A stretch of 64,000 nucleotides of DNA from assembly GCA_965644315.1 (NCBI GenBank), contig CBFFRQ010000031.1:124001-188000 (forward strand). Direction: 5' to 3'. Below are positions 21,601 to 30,305 of this stretch, piece by piece (within the stretch, counting starts at the first letter, position 1; each line of letters opens with the position of its first letter). Source of the DNA: Caecitellus pseudoparvulus. Its lineage: Eukaryota; Bigyra: Bicosoecida. The notes under the pieces are model-generated. The model was not told the DNA's origin. It did no database searches and saw only the letters and a list, made by a program, of their open reading frames with translations. The position numbers and the translations under genes were made by a program.

Positions 21601-21750
21601 GCTGGGAAGAGCCCCCTTGCTGGCTGCCTGGGGACTCGCGGTGGACTGCAGCACCGCGCGGTAGGAGTCCAGCTGGGACAGCTTCCCCAGCTGCCCACCC
21701 TCGTCGCTGGAGACAGAGATCTCGTCGTCGCTGGAGTAACTATATGCCAT
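18658..21750 (-). CDS. Phosphatidylinositol-phosphate kinase (PIP5K type)
   Basis: Single exon, 1030 residues from the ATG at 21750 (MAYSYSSDDE). The first ~500 residues are low-complexity Ser/Pro/Ala sequence with acidic patches, probably disordered. The kinase core begins about residue 505 (FYHLSYGMMVGI). It has the ATP-lysine segment FMIKTQTVEESKFL, the MYDLKGSTVGR motif (about 687) and the catalytic MDYSLLLGI (about 750). A second disordered insert of about 170 residues separates this from the C-terminal EEVYYLGIIDILQQYN (metal-binding IID) and KDYAERFVEFM. PIP kinases phosphorylate phosphatidylinositol 4-phosphate at the plasma membrane. I call PIP5K type from overall similarity; exact substrate choice depends on the activation loop and was not resolved. 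No N-terminal MORN repeats, which plant PIP5Ks have, are visible. Confidence 0.92.
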   Translation of the reverse strand: MAYSYSSDDEISVSSDEGGQLGKLSQLDSYRAVLQSTASPQAASKGALPSLRPASSSEEIEVSMSPPHSPAPAAGSPLPVPASLAAQPPRNAEAKAAPTLSPSAQEASPRRESPRRSPPSSPQRFVSLQAVSSPGRGSPSLHRARSLGAVAASLRNAKAILDGASHGSQAPATAPTISMADGVQPPRAVPLTPTTTAPGGAPPATSPPPSSSSSRRLAPHLRAALARHASMQRPTQGGGSGPLLRAMSAPDVAAAAGGGRGEDASAPAPAASSRSALVADVQQRMHMLSQRSVEQGSAHRSPVAPRRKVFVPQAAIQQLLGGRPPVPRHPPAAAGAVVAQQSPVPMGGGWDGAPVPGSGGASAAPHAPAGDGMGWSSGAGEGTSPPPAEEEGGEDHLPYYADGHVPRPAPGEGADSEADEGGEGSSPHQARAAPHAVSTPLVRPTVAPGSDLERALAENPNAGQKKGPRLHRPTVLKKLQKMQQGTEEYYKQKEEKLQGKAIHAKHQFYHLSYGMMVGIYTSVVSVPHGSKLTMDDFMEVNKLEFPPSGSAVTQPHQLTETFKMKDYAPKVFHHLRERFGIDRKEYLASLGGAYQYIEFHSNSKSGQFFFFSHDGKFMIKTQTVEESKFLRRILLHYFKHCAQNPGTYLPRFYGMHRLKMKHLNKKVHFVVMHSVFDSGDLPIHEMYDLKGSTVGRAAKPEEKARGPGKVVLKDLDLMESGMKLKLGPTRRAAFLDQLQRDADWLMAQQIMDYSLLLGIRYRHKPHVQGVRRQSVFVGPSSPGDSTPSLADAAAAAVAELEQEGHAWDSEEEDEGGVPAAAAAPARVRPPVAVRGASASNLSARTLPSATSDGSSVASWHSHDSFRQDATAGGAQEAVAAAAAGSQRRGVSFRQPTPAAAAAVGGQSAGGPGRPPPIQLRVDSPPPSAARPSIKTVMSFHGPVAPADRFTSRDLDFFPAACDAVPGSDGDGVVSEEVYYLGIIDILQQYNLRKSGENLLKGLTHDRKAISAVAPKDYAERFVEFMAKHST

Positions 21751-22183
21751 GACTGCAGGCGCCCTCGGTGTCCCTCCAGCTGCTCGTCGTTCCACGATGC
21801 AGGCGCCACGTTCCACTGCACCTTGCCGCCTGCAGCAACCTGCTTGACCAGCTGGCTGAGCAGGGCAGCCGCTGCGTCTGGCGGGGTGTACCCACGCCTA
21901 CTTGACGCAATACCGCCTGCAACGCACGTAGGCGACAGTCTACATGTTTTGCGGGGTCTCGTCAGGTGCTTCAGGTGTTGTGCAGGTGATGGTCGAATTC
22001 CGCATACGCCGCAGCCACGTCCGCGCTAGATCCGGGACGCTCCCGCAGGGTGAAGAGACTTCCGAGCCAAGCACAGCACAAACATCATGATTGAATGCTG
22101 CTGCCTGCGCTTCCGATCCCAACTCTGCATTTCGGGTGTGCCTGGTCCGCCGACAAACGCAGCAACTTGCCAGCTGCGACTGA
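21751..22183. other. Intergenic region: PIP kinase 5' side and NOL10 3' side
   Basis: 433 bp between the PIP kinase start (-) and the NOL10 stop (-). It contains the NOL10 AATGCA motif at 22126-22131. I see no further gene or repeat. Confidence 0.5.
22126..22131 (-). terminator. AATGCA 3'-end motif after NOL10
   Basis: Reads AATGCA on the minus strand, 52 nt past the NOL10 stop; same placement as in most genes of the window. Confidence 0.5.
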
Positions 22184-24330
22184 TCAAGCCCGGGGCCGCT
22201 TCATGCCACGGCCGCCACGGCCACCACCACGGCCACCACCACGGCCACCACCACCACGGCCTCGTCCCCGTCCCCGTCCCGCCCTAAATGTAGCCTCACG
22301 CCCCCCTCCCTTGCTGCCTCGTGTGCTCGCTCGCAAAGCCTCCTTCTCCGCCAGGGCCGCCTGCACAGCCGGCAAGCGCTGCGCCAGCGGCACCTCCTTG
22401 GCAGCCGCGGCGGCAGAGGCGGCCTTGACCTTGCTGCGCAGGCGGCCCTTGTTGCCCAGCAGCAACGTCGCAGCAGTGCTGCTGCCACCCCTCGCCACAT
22501 CCCCCTCATCCTGCACTGTGTACATGGCAGGCCCGCGGCGGCCGGACACTGGCCCCCCCGCGCCGTCGTCGGCGTGCGCCAGGATGCCAGCCGCCGCCAG
22601 CGCCTCTTCATCACTCTGCACGTCTTCCTCCTCCTCCTCGTCGTCGCTGTCATGGGCGCGCTGCCAGGCAGGTCGCCCCCGCCGACCCCCTGCCGACCCA
22701 GATGCCTCCAGGTGTGCCGCGTACTCTGCCGACTTGGTGTCCACAGCCATGTCTGGGTTGGAGAACATGCCGGCGAAGCGGTCGTCGGTGGTTGCGGCAG
22801 AGGCGCCCGCCGCAGCCACGTCTGCGTTGACCTTCACGCGGCTGGCGGCGGGCGTAATACGGCTGCCCGCCTTGGCCGCCAGCTTCTCCGCCACCTTGGC
22901 CTTGCGCCACTTGTCGTAGGCGAAGGGGTCCACCGCCGCCGCCACCTTCTTGTACAGGCGCACGTCGATGAAGAAGCCGTGCATGTAGGGGCGCAGGAGG
23001 GAGGAGCCGACGAGGTGCCCCATGCCCAGCTTCAGCAGCTCGTCCCGCGTGATGAACTTGTAGTCGTCGTACACGCGCGCCTCGCCCTGGCCCTGGGCAC
23101 CCTCCTCCATCTCCTCCGTCAGCGCGTCCAGGAAGGCGCACCAGCGAGGCGCCACGCCGAGGGCCGGCACGTAATACGCCTGCAGGCGGGACTGCTCCCC
23201 CGACGCCAGCAGCAGCCCAGAGTCCCGCGTGCTAGCAGCCGCGCCGCCCACGGCGCCGGAGCCCTCAGGTACGATGCAGAGGCGGGAGATGGCAGCCGGC
23301 GTCTCGATGTTGGTGAAGATGGCGCCGGTGTGGCGGTTCCACACCTTGATGATTTTGGCGTCGGCAGAGACGACGTGGGCACCCCCCCCCCCTGCGGCGG
23401 TCTCCCCCCCCCCCACCGCACTGCCCACTGCTGACCGGTGGAAGGCGACGTCGATGATGGGCAGGCCGTACTGGTGCGTCTTGCTGGTCACGGGCGTGCT
23501 GGCCCGCAGGTCGTACACGTGCACCTGCCCATCCCCCGTGCCCACCGCGGCGCCCAGACCCGTGCCGTCGAAGGCCAGCGCTGACACGACGTGGTCCCCC
23601 CCCACAGGCAGGCTGGCGACGGCTTTGCGGACACGGGGGTCCCACATCTCCACGATGCCGGCGTCGTTGCCGGTCATGAGCAGGCCGGACGTCGGGCACA
23701 GCTTCATGCAGTTCACGCCCTCGGCGGAGGACGTGTACGGCGCCATGAACCGGCCTTCCTCCAGGTTCAGGCGGTACACTTCATCCCCTGCGCCGCCCAC
23801 GAGGAGCTCGGCACCCGGCGCGTAGTACGCCATGCACCGGCCGAACTTGGGCACCCGCGTGCGGTAGTGCCGCCCGTACGCGGCGTGGAACTCCAGCGTC
23901 CGGTCCACCTGCAGGAAAACCATCTTGGACCAGTCCTCAGACAGCACGTCAAAGGCCACCACCTCTGCATCCATGTGCCGCTCGAACTTCATGCCCAGGT
24001 CCTGCACATCGTACACCTTCACCTGGGGTGGGTACACGCCTGAGACGGAGGAGGGGGTGCTGTGCCAGGCCAGGTCGCTGGCGGGCCGCTCCAGAGCAGC
24101 CACGCACCACAGGCGCAGATGTACAGTCCATCTGAGGACATCTTGATGTCTTGACTCGCGGTGCTGAAGTCAAAGTCTTGCAAGAGTTGGATGCGGCGAG
24201 CGTAGCCCTCGTCTTCCTTCAGCAGCGCTCGGCGTTTCTGTTCTGGGAGCCAAGCTGGCAACTTCTTCCCTGCGGCCAGGTTGTACACTTTCACGCCGTT
24301 CAAGGCGGTCACTGTCATAGCAGACGCCAT
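22184..24330 (-). CDS. NOL10: Nucleolar protein NOL10/Enp2, with a C-terminal RGG box
   Basis: Two exons, 24330-24108 and 24039-22184; intron 68 nt (GTGCGT...CAG, phase 1); 692 residues, close to human NOL10 (688). N-terminal blocks MTVTALNGVKVYNL, LPAWLPEQKRRAL and RIQLLQDFDF, then CGVYPPQVKVYDVQDLGMKFERHMDAEVV across the junction, are diagnostic. WD-type repeats follow (EVYRLNLEEGRF, GIVEMWDPR, VKVWN-like blocks), then the conserved KKVAAAVDPFAYDKWRKAKV and SEYAAHLEAS. NOL10/Enp2 is a small-subunit processome factor needed for 18S rRNA maturation. Unlike the usual basic tail, this one ends in an uninterrupted run of GR/GGR repeats (about 30 residues) before MKRPRA, as in fibrillarin-type RGG boxes. 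The run is encoded by a GGC/CGT-rich repeat at about 22205-22285. Confidence 0.93.
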
Positions 24331-24498
24331 GTTGGCCTCGTTTCTTGCAGAGCCTGCGTCACAACTGGCCCGCCTGGGTGCTGGGCGCCAGCCAGGAGCC
24401 GAAAGTGTGCGGGGCTGAAACGCCGCCGAAACTCTGGCACTGGACCTGGAGCCTGCTCATGCACTCTCAGGAACCGCCTGCCACGTATCGGGAATTTG

Positions 24499-24504
24499 TG
24501 CATT
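24499..24504 (-). terminator. AATGCA 3'-end motif after the MINDY gene
   Basis: Reads AATGCA on the minus strand, 11 nt past the stop of the deubiquitinase gene at 24516. Confidence 0.5.
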
Positions 24505-24515
24505 GCGGTACACAG

Positions 24516-26810
24516 CTAATCAATCTTCGGGGGGGGCGCCCGCACCCAGGTTAACAACCCCCCCTCCCCCAGCGCCAACTCGTGGCAGGCCATGATGGTG
24601 GCGCCCACCCACTTGGTGCGCAGCACCGACTGCATGTCGTCAATGTCCTTCTTGCGCCGCTTGCGAGCCTTCTCCGCCGCCTCACTTGCATCTGCAGCTG
24701 CAACGGCGGCCGCCACTGCTGCCTCCTCTGTGCTGGCTCCCGGTGGCGGCGGCGGGGTGGCCTCCTGGCCTGCGCTGGGCGCTGCCGACACTGCGGGCTG
24801 TGGGCTGGCCACGTCCGACACAGGGTCACTGGCCTGCAGGGCGCTCTCGATGGACGCCAGGGCGGCGACGGCCTCGCCCTCCCCCGCGGCGCCTGCCCCC
24901 ACATCCAGCTGCCGCACCGTCAGGCGCACACAGCGTGGGAGGCGGGAGCCGCCTTCCAGGCCGTTGTAGTGGTACAGCGTCAGCTCCCGCGTCAACTGGG
25001 CACTGTCAAAGTCACCAGGCGGCGGCGTCGCCTGCACTGCCACCACACTGTCCTGCCCTGGCTGCAGGGGCCCCGCCACGGCGCCAGTGCCCCCTGTTGC
25101 GCTGCCGCCGAATTCACTCTCCTGCAGCTGCCGCGCCACCTCGCTGTCCGTGCGGGCCAAGGGGACAGCAGGTGGGATGGCGGGAGCGGGCGCAGGTGCG
25201 GGTATGTGCGGCTCCACGACAGAGAAGAACACATCGAAGAACACGATGCCCATGGAGTCCCCCAGCTGGTCCATGGTGGCCCACAGCGTGGCGGGGTCCC
25301 CCGTGCCGCCTGCCGTCAGGCCCAGATCCCGCATGGCTGCTCGGGCGCCATCCCCATCCAAAAACTGCCCCCCCGCCGTGTCCCTGCCGTTGAAGGCTGC
25401 GAGGGCCCGTTCGCGAGGGGTGCCACTGGCTGGGATGGCGGGGGCCGGGGCAGGCGCAGGTGCAGGTACAGTGAGGGCCTCGGCCCGCCCAGTGCACACC
25501 GGCTCCACGGCTTTCCAGAAGTCGCTCCACAGGATGAAGCCACCTTTGTCCAGGTGCGTGGACAGTGCGGTGAGCTTGGCTGGGTCATTGGCCACGGCGC
25601 GGAAGGGCGAGTCCTTCAAGTTGAACTGCCACTGGACGTTCAAGTTCTTGTCCAGCAGCACCTCCCGCAGCTTGTCCGGGGGGATCATGCCGCCGCCGGT
25701 GCCGTCTGCAGCGCCAAAGGCCCGCCGTGCCATGGAGGACGGGGACGCCTGAATGCTGTCCGGGTCGCTGGCGAAGAGGACACTGTAGTGGGAGGAGCTG
25801 GCCAGCACGAAGAGGGGGAAGGCGGGCTCCTTGAAGTACGTGCCGACGTTGGTGTAGCGCAGCGCCTCCAGCTGTGTGAGGTAGCCGATGTCGGGGCGGT
25901 GCAGGACGCCCCGCACGCTCATGCCAGGCAGGTCCGCCATGGCAGGGTCGGCATCCGGCATGCCCTCCAGGAGGCTCTTGGAGCCGTCAAACACGCCGCT
26001 CGTGGCCCTGCCCGTGATGGCCAGGTTCAGCAGTTCCTGGGAGCCCTGCCCGAAGCGCTGCACGAGGTGAGTGTCTGGCTCGTCCATGTCGGCCTTGACG
26101 CCAGGCAGGCCCCTGGACAGCAGCAGGGACAGCACCACCAACACGATGCCGGAGGGCGTCTCGTACACGGGCAGCAGGGCCGCCACGGCGCTCTGCACGT
26201 CCCCCTCCGACGCGTGTGTCGTGGCAGTGAAGGCGTCGGCAGGCGTGCTGCGGTCACACGGCACGTGCTCGCCGTCCACGGCCACCACGACAGCAGCGCC
26301 TTCGTGGCTCTGACCAGCCTGCCACAGCATGGTGGAGATGGCGTGCACCAGCGCCTGCTCTCGGCGCTCCAGGGGCGCCGTGAAGGCGGCGGGCACAGCT
26401 GGATCCGGGCTGGGGGAGCTGGCACGTGGGCCATCGGGGGGGGGATCGCCCTCCACCCTGGGGCGCTTGGCAGCTGCCTGGGGGGGCTGCCCTTCAAACA
26501 TGAGGTCTTTCAGCATGAATGCCACCAGCGCAGCAAGAATGCCGCACGGCCCTCCATTGCTCTGCACGCATGGCGACATGGCGTGGTGTGTACGCAGGTG
26601 GGGTGGGGAAACGCCCTTCCACGACAGCCCCTAGGCCGCACTCACCTGCCGCAAGCCGAATGAGTTGGGGGCATCACCCAGCACGATGGCCTGGCTGAAC
26701 CAACGTGAAACGTCATCCTCTGTCAAAGTGGGGCCGAACAGCAACTCCCAGGCCTCCTGCACTGGCACTGGTTCTGGAGAGGTGGCAGCGGCACTCGCTT
26801 GCGCTGCCAT
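24516..26810 (-). CDS. MINDY-type deubiquitinase (MINDY-3/-4 family)
   Basis: Two exons, 26810-26646 and 26561-24516; intron 84 nt (GTGAGT...CAG, phase 0); 736 residues. Exon 1 supplies the family start LLFGPTLTEDDVSRWFSQAIVL...FGLRQ, and the junction creates the catalytic segment SNGGPCGILAALVAFMLK with Cys61. The catalytic His is His313 in SSHYSVLF. MINDY-3/4 enzymes (formerly FAM188) trim ubiquitin chains. The region from about 320 to 480 holds two segments resembling degenerate EF-hand pairs (DKGGFILWSDF, DSMGIVFFDVF) between Pro/Ala repeats (PAPAPAPAIP, twice). MINDY-3 also carries an EF-hand-like insert, so this supports MINDY-3, but the assignment between subfamilies is not certain. 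The C-terminus is Ala/Lys-rich and ends with a conserved TKWVGATIMACHEL block. Confidence 0.88.
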
Positions 26811-26859
26811 GGCGTCTGCTTGGGCACTCTGCACAGCCTACGGGCACCAGTGTAGGGCA

Positions 26860-26865
26860 TGCATT
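26860..26865 (-). terminator. AATGCA 3'-end motif after DHTKD1-like gene
   Basis: Reads AATGCAT on the minus strand, 17 nt past the stop at 26883 and only about 50 bp before the MINDY start. Confidence 0.5.
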
Positions 26866-26882
26866 GGGCGCAGTGCGCTGGA

Positions 26883-29800
26883 CTACTCCTGTGCACCCCA
26901 CAGCGCTGCCATCATGGAGGCGCCTTGTGCTTTGTTGTGGCTGCCCAGCCCAACTGCTGTGGTGGCCAGGGCAGGCCGGCCGACGTACTTCACTGGCACA
27001 CTCGCGCCGGCAGCGACACCCCCCTCAGCCGCCTTGCCCACTGGCACGACACCCAGTGCCTGCAGGGGCGCCAGGAGGTGCGGGCGCACCCAGCTCCACG
27101 CCCCGGCATTGGCAGGCTCCTCCTGGGCCCACACCAGCTCCACGCTGCGGGGCTTGGGCTTCGCAGCCTTGCCCACGCCGCCCTTGGTCTTGCCGCCCAC
27201 GACGTTCAAGTCGCACTGCACCTCCTCGCCAGGCGTCAGGAAGGCGCCCAGCGCCTGCGCCACGCCCTCGGCTGGGAAGGGGCACAGCTCCTCCACTCGC
27301 ACGATGGCAGTGGTGATGGCGTCCCCCTCAGCCGCTGTGCGCGCCGCGAGGAGGTCGTAGTACACCTTGCCGCTGCACAGGACGACCCGGGTGATGCCCT
27401 CAGGCGCCGCGGCAGCCGCAGTGTCCTGCAGCACAGGCTGGAATGCCGTGCCAGGGGCCATGTCCTCCAGGGTGGACGTCGCCGCCGGCAGGCGCAGGAG
27501 GGTCTTGGGGCCCACCACCACCATGGGCTTGCGGAAGGGACGCACCATCTGGCGCCGCAGGGCGTGGAAGTAATTCGCGGGGGTGGTGGGGTTGATGACA
27601 CTCCAGTTGGCCGTCTCCGTCACGGCCTTGTCCTGCCCCACCTCTGGCCACGCATACGCAACGGCCTGCCCGTTGGCATTCTGCAGGTACCGCTCCATGC
27701 GGCAGGAGGAGTGCTCAGGCCCAGCGCCGTCGAAGCCGTGCGGCAGCAGCAGGGTCAAGCCGCTCTGGCGCAGCCACTTGCTCTCTGACCCTGCCAGGAA
27801 GTTGTCGATGATGATCTGGGCGCCGTTGCCGAAGTCGCCGAACTGCGCCTCCCACATGGGCAGCACGGCGGCACTCTCCAGCCCATACCCGTACTCGAAC
27901 CCCATCACTGCGAACTCCGACAGGTGGGAGGACCACACGTCCAGCTTGCCATGGGCAGGGCCAGGGGACCAGCTGCCCGCTGCGACTGCGGCGTCCCCTT
28001 CCACGTTGGGCATGGCGTTCAGGGGCGCGAAGCGCTCGCAAGAGGTCTGGTCCACCAGCACGGCGTGGCGGTGGGCAAAGGTGCCTCGCTGGCAGTCCTG
28101 CCCAGACAGCCGCACGTCGGCGCCCTGCAGCAGCAGGGACCCAAACGCCATCGTCTCAGCAGTGGCCCAGTCCACCTTGCCAGCCTGCTTGCCCTCCGCC
28201 AGGCCCGCGCGCTGCAGGCGGTCCTTGGCCCACATGCGCTGCAGGCGGTCGTGCATGGTGAAGCCCTCCGGCGTGGACACGGACGCCTGGGCGACGTGCT
28301 GCAGGGTGGCGGTGGGCACGCCCGTGTCAGGGCACCAGGCGTTGACGAGGCGGGGCAGGCGCCCCTCCACGCCCTCCTCCCACACCAGCCCCGACCCCGC
28401 AAACTCGTCCACACGCGCCTGGCGACAGGCAGCCCACTTGCCCCGGAAAGCACTGTAGTCCCCCACACCTGGCGCGGCGGAGGCGCCTGCCGCCACGAGG
28501 GCCGTGGCGGTGACGTCCCCTGCCTCCAGGGGCCCCGTCGGCGCCGCCTCGCCGGCTGGAGCCAGAGGCCCCTCCCCTGCAGCACTCAGGGTGCCAGTCT
28601 CGGGGGTGAAGTCGGAGATGGCGTCGTACTCGCTCTGCAGGTATGCCTCCAGGCGCGCGCGCAGCTTCTCGTGGGCAGACAGGGTGAGCTCGCCGCTCTG
28701 CAGGAGCTGGCTGGTGTATGCGGCGGGAAAGCCCTCCCGCTGCCCGATGACGGCGTACAGGTCAGGGGAAGTCATGCTGGGGTCGTCCAGCTCGTTGTGG
28801 CCGTGCCTGCGGAAGCCCATGAGGTTGATGACGGCGTCCTTTCCGAAGCGGTCCCGGAAGGCGCAGGCGATGCGGGTGGCGCGCACGACGCCCTCCATGT
28901 CCTCCGCGTTCACGTGCAGCACCGGCGCGCCAGCCAGCTTCAGCACATCTGACGCGTGCGTCGTGGAGCGCCCGTACTCGCTGTGGGCCGTGAAGCCCAG
29001 CTGGTTGTTGGTGACGATGTGCAGCGTGCCGCCGACGGAGTACCCCGGCAGGCCCGCCATGCCGGCCGTCTCTGCCACGACACCCTGCCCAGACACGGCC
29101 GCGTCGCCGTGGATGAGGACGCAGGCGGCGCCAGGGGAGTGGCTCTCCCGCTTGGCGCGGGTCTTGCCCACGGCGACAGGGTTCACTGCCTCCAGGTGGG
29201 AGGGGTTGTGCAGCAGGGTCACGTGTAGGGACTTGCCGCCGTAGGTGCGGTTGGTGGCCACAGCGACGTGGGAAGACACGTCGTCCAGCCCCTCCCACCC
29301 CGTGGGGATGTCGGGCAGCCCCTTCAGCTTGCGGAACAGCTTGCGGGCGGGGTACTGCAGCAGGCTCACCAGCAGTGCCAGGCGGCCGCGGTGTGCCTGC
29401 CCAATGACCACGTCGCCCCAGCCCGCCTCGGCGCCGTGCGCGAACATGGTGTCCAGGGCGGGCAGCAGGGACTCCGTGCCCTCCCCAGAGTACCGCTTCA
29501 ACGTCTCGTACTTGCGGGCCAGGAAGTTCTCGAAGGCGTCCGCTTGCTGCAGCAGGCTGTGTGCGTTGCGCTTCTGCGCCAGGGACATCCTCTGCCCTGC
29601 AAAGGCAGCCGCCGTGGGGTCAGCCCCCGACGCAGCCACGCCCGTGTGGGACGCCTCCAGAGCATCTGCCATCCACTGGCGCTCCTCTGGCGTCTCGCAG
29701 TGCAGGAACTCGGCGCTGACGGTGCCGCTGTACATGCTCTGCAGCGTGCTGCGCAGGTCAGCCACGGACTTGCCCACGGCCCAGGCAGGCAAACCCGCTG

Positions 29801-30192
29801 CATCAGCGACGGCCTGAGTGATAACTTCTGCGTCAGGCAGCGCGTGCACGGCGGCGGAGACGCCGGCAAGGGCGGGCTGCCTGTGCGCGGGCGCAGCGTG
29901 CATCAACTGGTGCGGGCGGAGGCGTGCCTGCGCCAGTGGGCCGCGGCAACACGCACTTGTGGTGCTTATTCAAGCCCAGGGGATCAATGGCTGCTGTCAG
30001 GTGCCCATCCTGGCGGTAATGGTGCAGGAGGTCCCTCAGTGCCACGGCAGAAGCTGGCGTGGACAGGCTCTGCGTCGGGCAGCGTCGCGGGTTGTGAGTT
30101 GCGGAAGCTGCTGCAGCCGCTGCAGCCGGCGGCACGCACACTGCTGGCTCGGCGCCCAAGCGCCTGCCGCAGGGCAGTGCCCGGCAGCCCAT
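26883..30192 (-). CDS. DHTKD1: 2-oxoadipate dehydrogenase E1 (DHTKD1-type), mitochondrial
   Basis: Two exons, 30192-29957 and 29880-26883; intron 76 nt (GTGCGT...CAG, phase 2); 1077 residues. The Arg/Ala-rich first ~45 residues look like a mitochondrial presequence. HYRQDGHLTAAIDPLGL is the usual E1 N-terminal motif. The thiamine-diphosphate core shows GQAHRGRLALL, NPSHLEAVNPVAVGKTR, HGDAAVSGQGVV and VNNQLGFT-like blocks, then VRLSGQDCQRGTFAHRHA, LESAAVLPMWEAQFGDFGNGAQII and LPHGFDGAGPEHSSCRMER. LEAVNP (rather than LEAADP/LEAVDP), ESAAVLPMWEAQFGDF and RLPAATSTLEDMAPGT match human DHTKD1 better than OGDH. DHTKD1 oxidises 2-oxoadipate in lysine breakdown, working with the shared E2 and E3. OGDH itself is the main alternative. 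Next to it lies the MINDY gene, unrelated in function. Confidence 0.9.
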
Positions 30193-30228
30193 GTGATCGA
30201 CTCAACATGACTCCTTTAGCGGGTCAGC

Positions 30229-30234
30229 TGCATT
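30229..30234 (-). terminator. AATGCA 3'-end motif after the 595-aa orphan
   Basis: Reads AATGCA on the minus strand, 71 nt past the stop at 30306 and about 40 bp before the DHTKD1 start. Confidence 0.45.
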
Positions 30235-30305
30235 CCGTCTGACAGGCACGCCCCTGGCTTGCCGGCTGTGTCTGGTGCAGTGGGACAAAAAGTGCTCCCG
30301 GCGCC

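Noticed and set aside
22197-22290. Simple repeat of CCACCACGG units that might be a CRISPR or satellite
   Set aside because: It is the coding repeat for the RGG tail of NOL10, with no spacers.
24582-26663. A 693-codon plus-strand open frame covering the MINDY gene
   Set aside because: Antisense shadow: high GC leaves long stop-free frames. The minus strand has clear family motifs and a supported splice junction; the plus frame has none.
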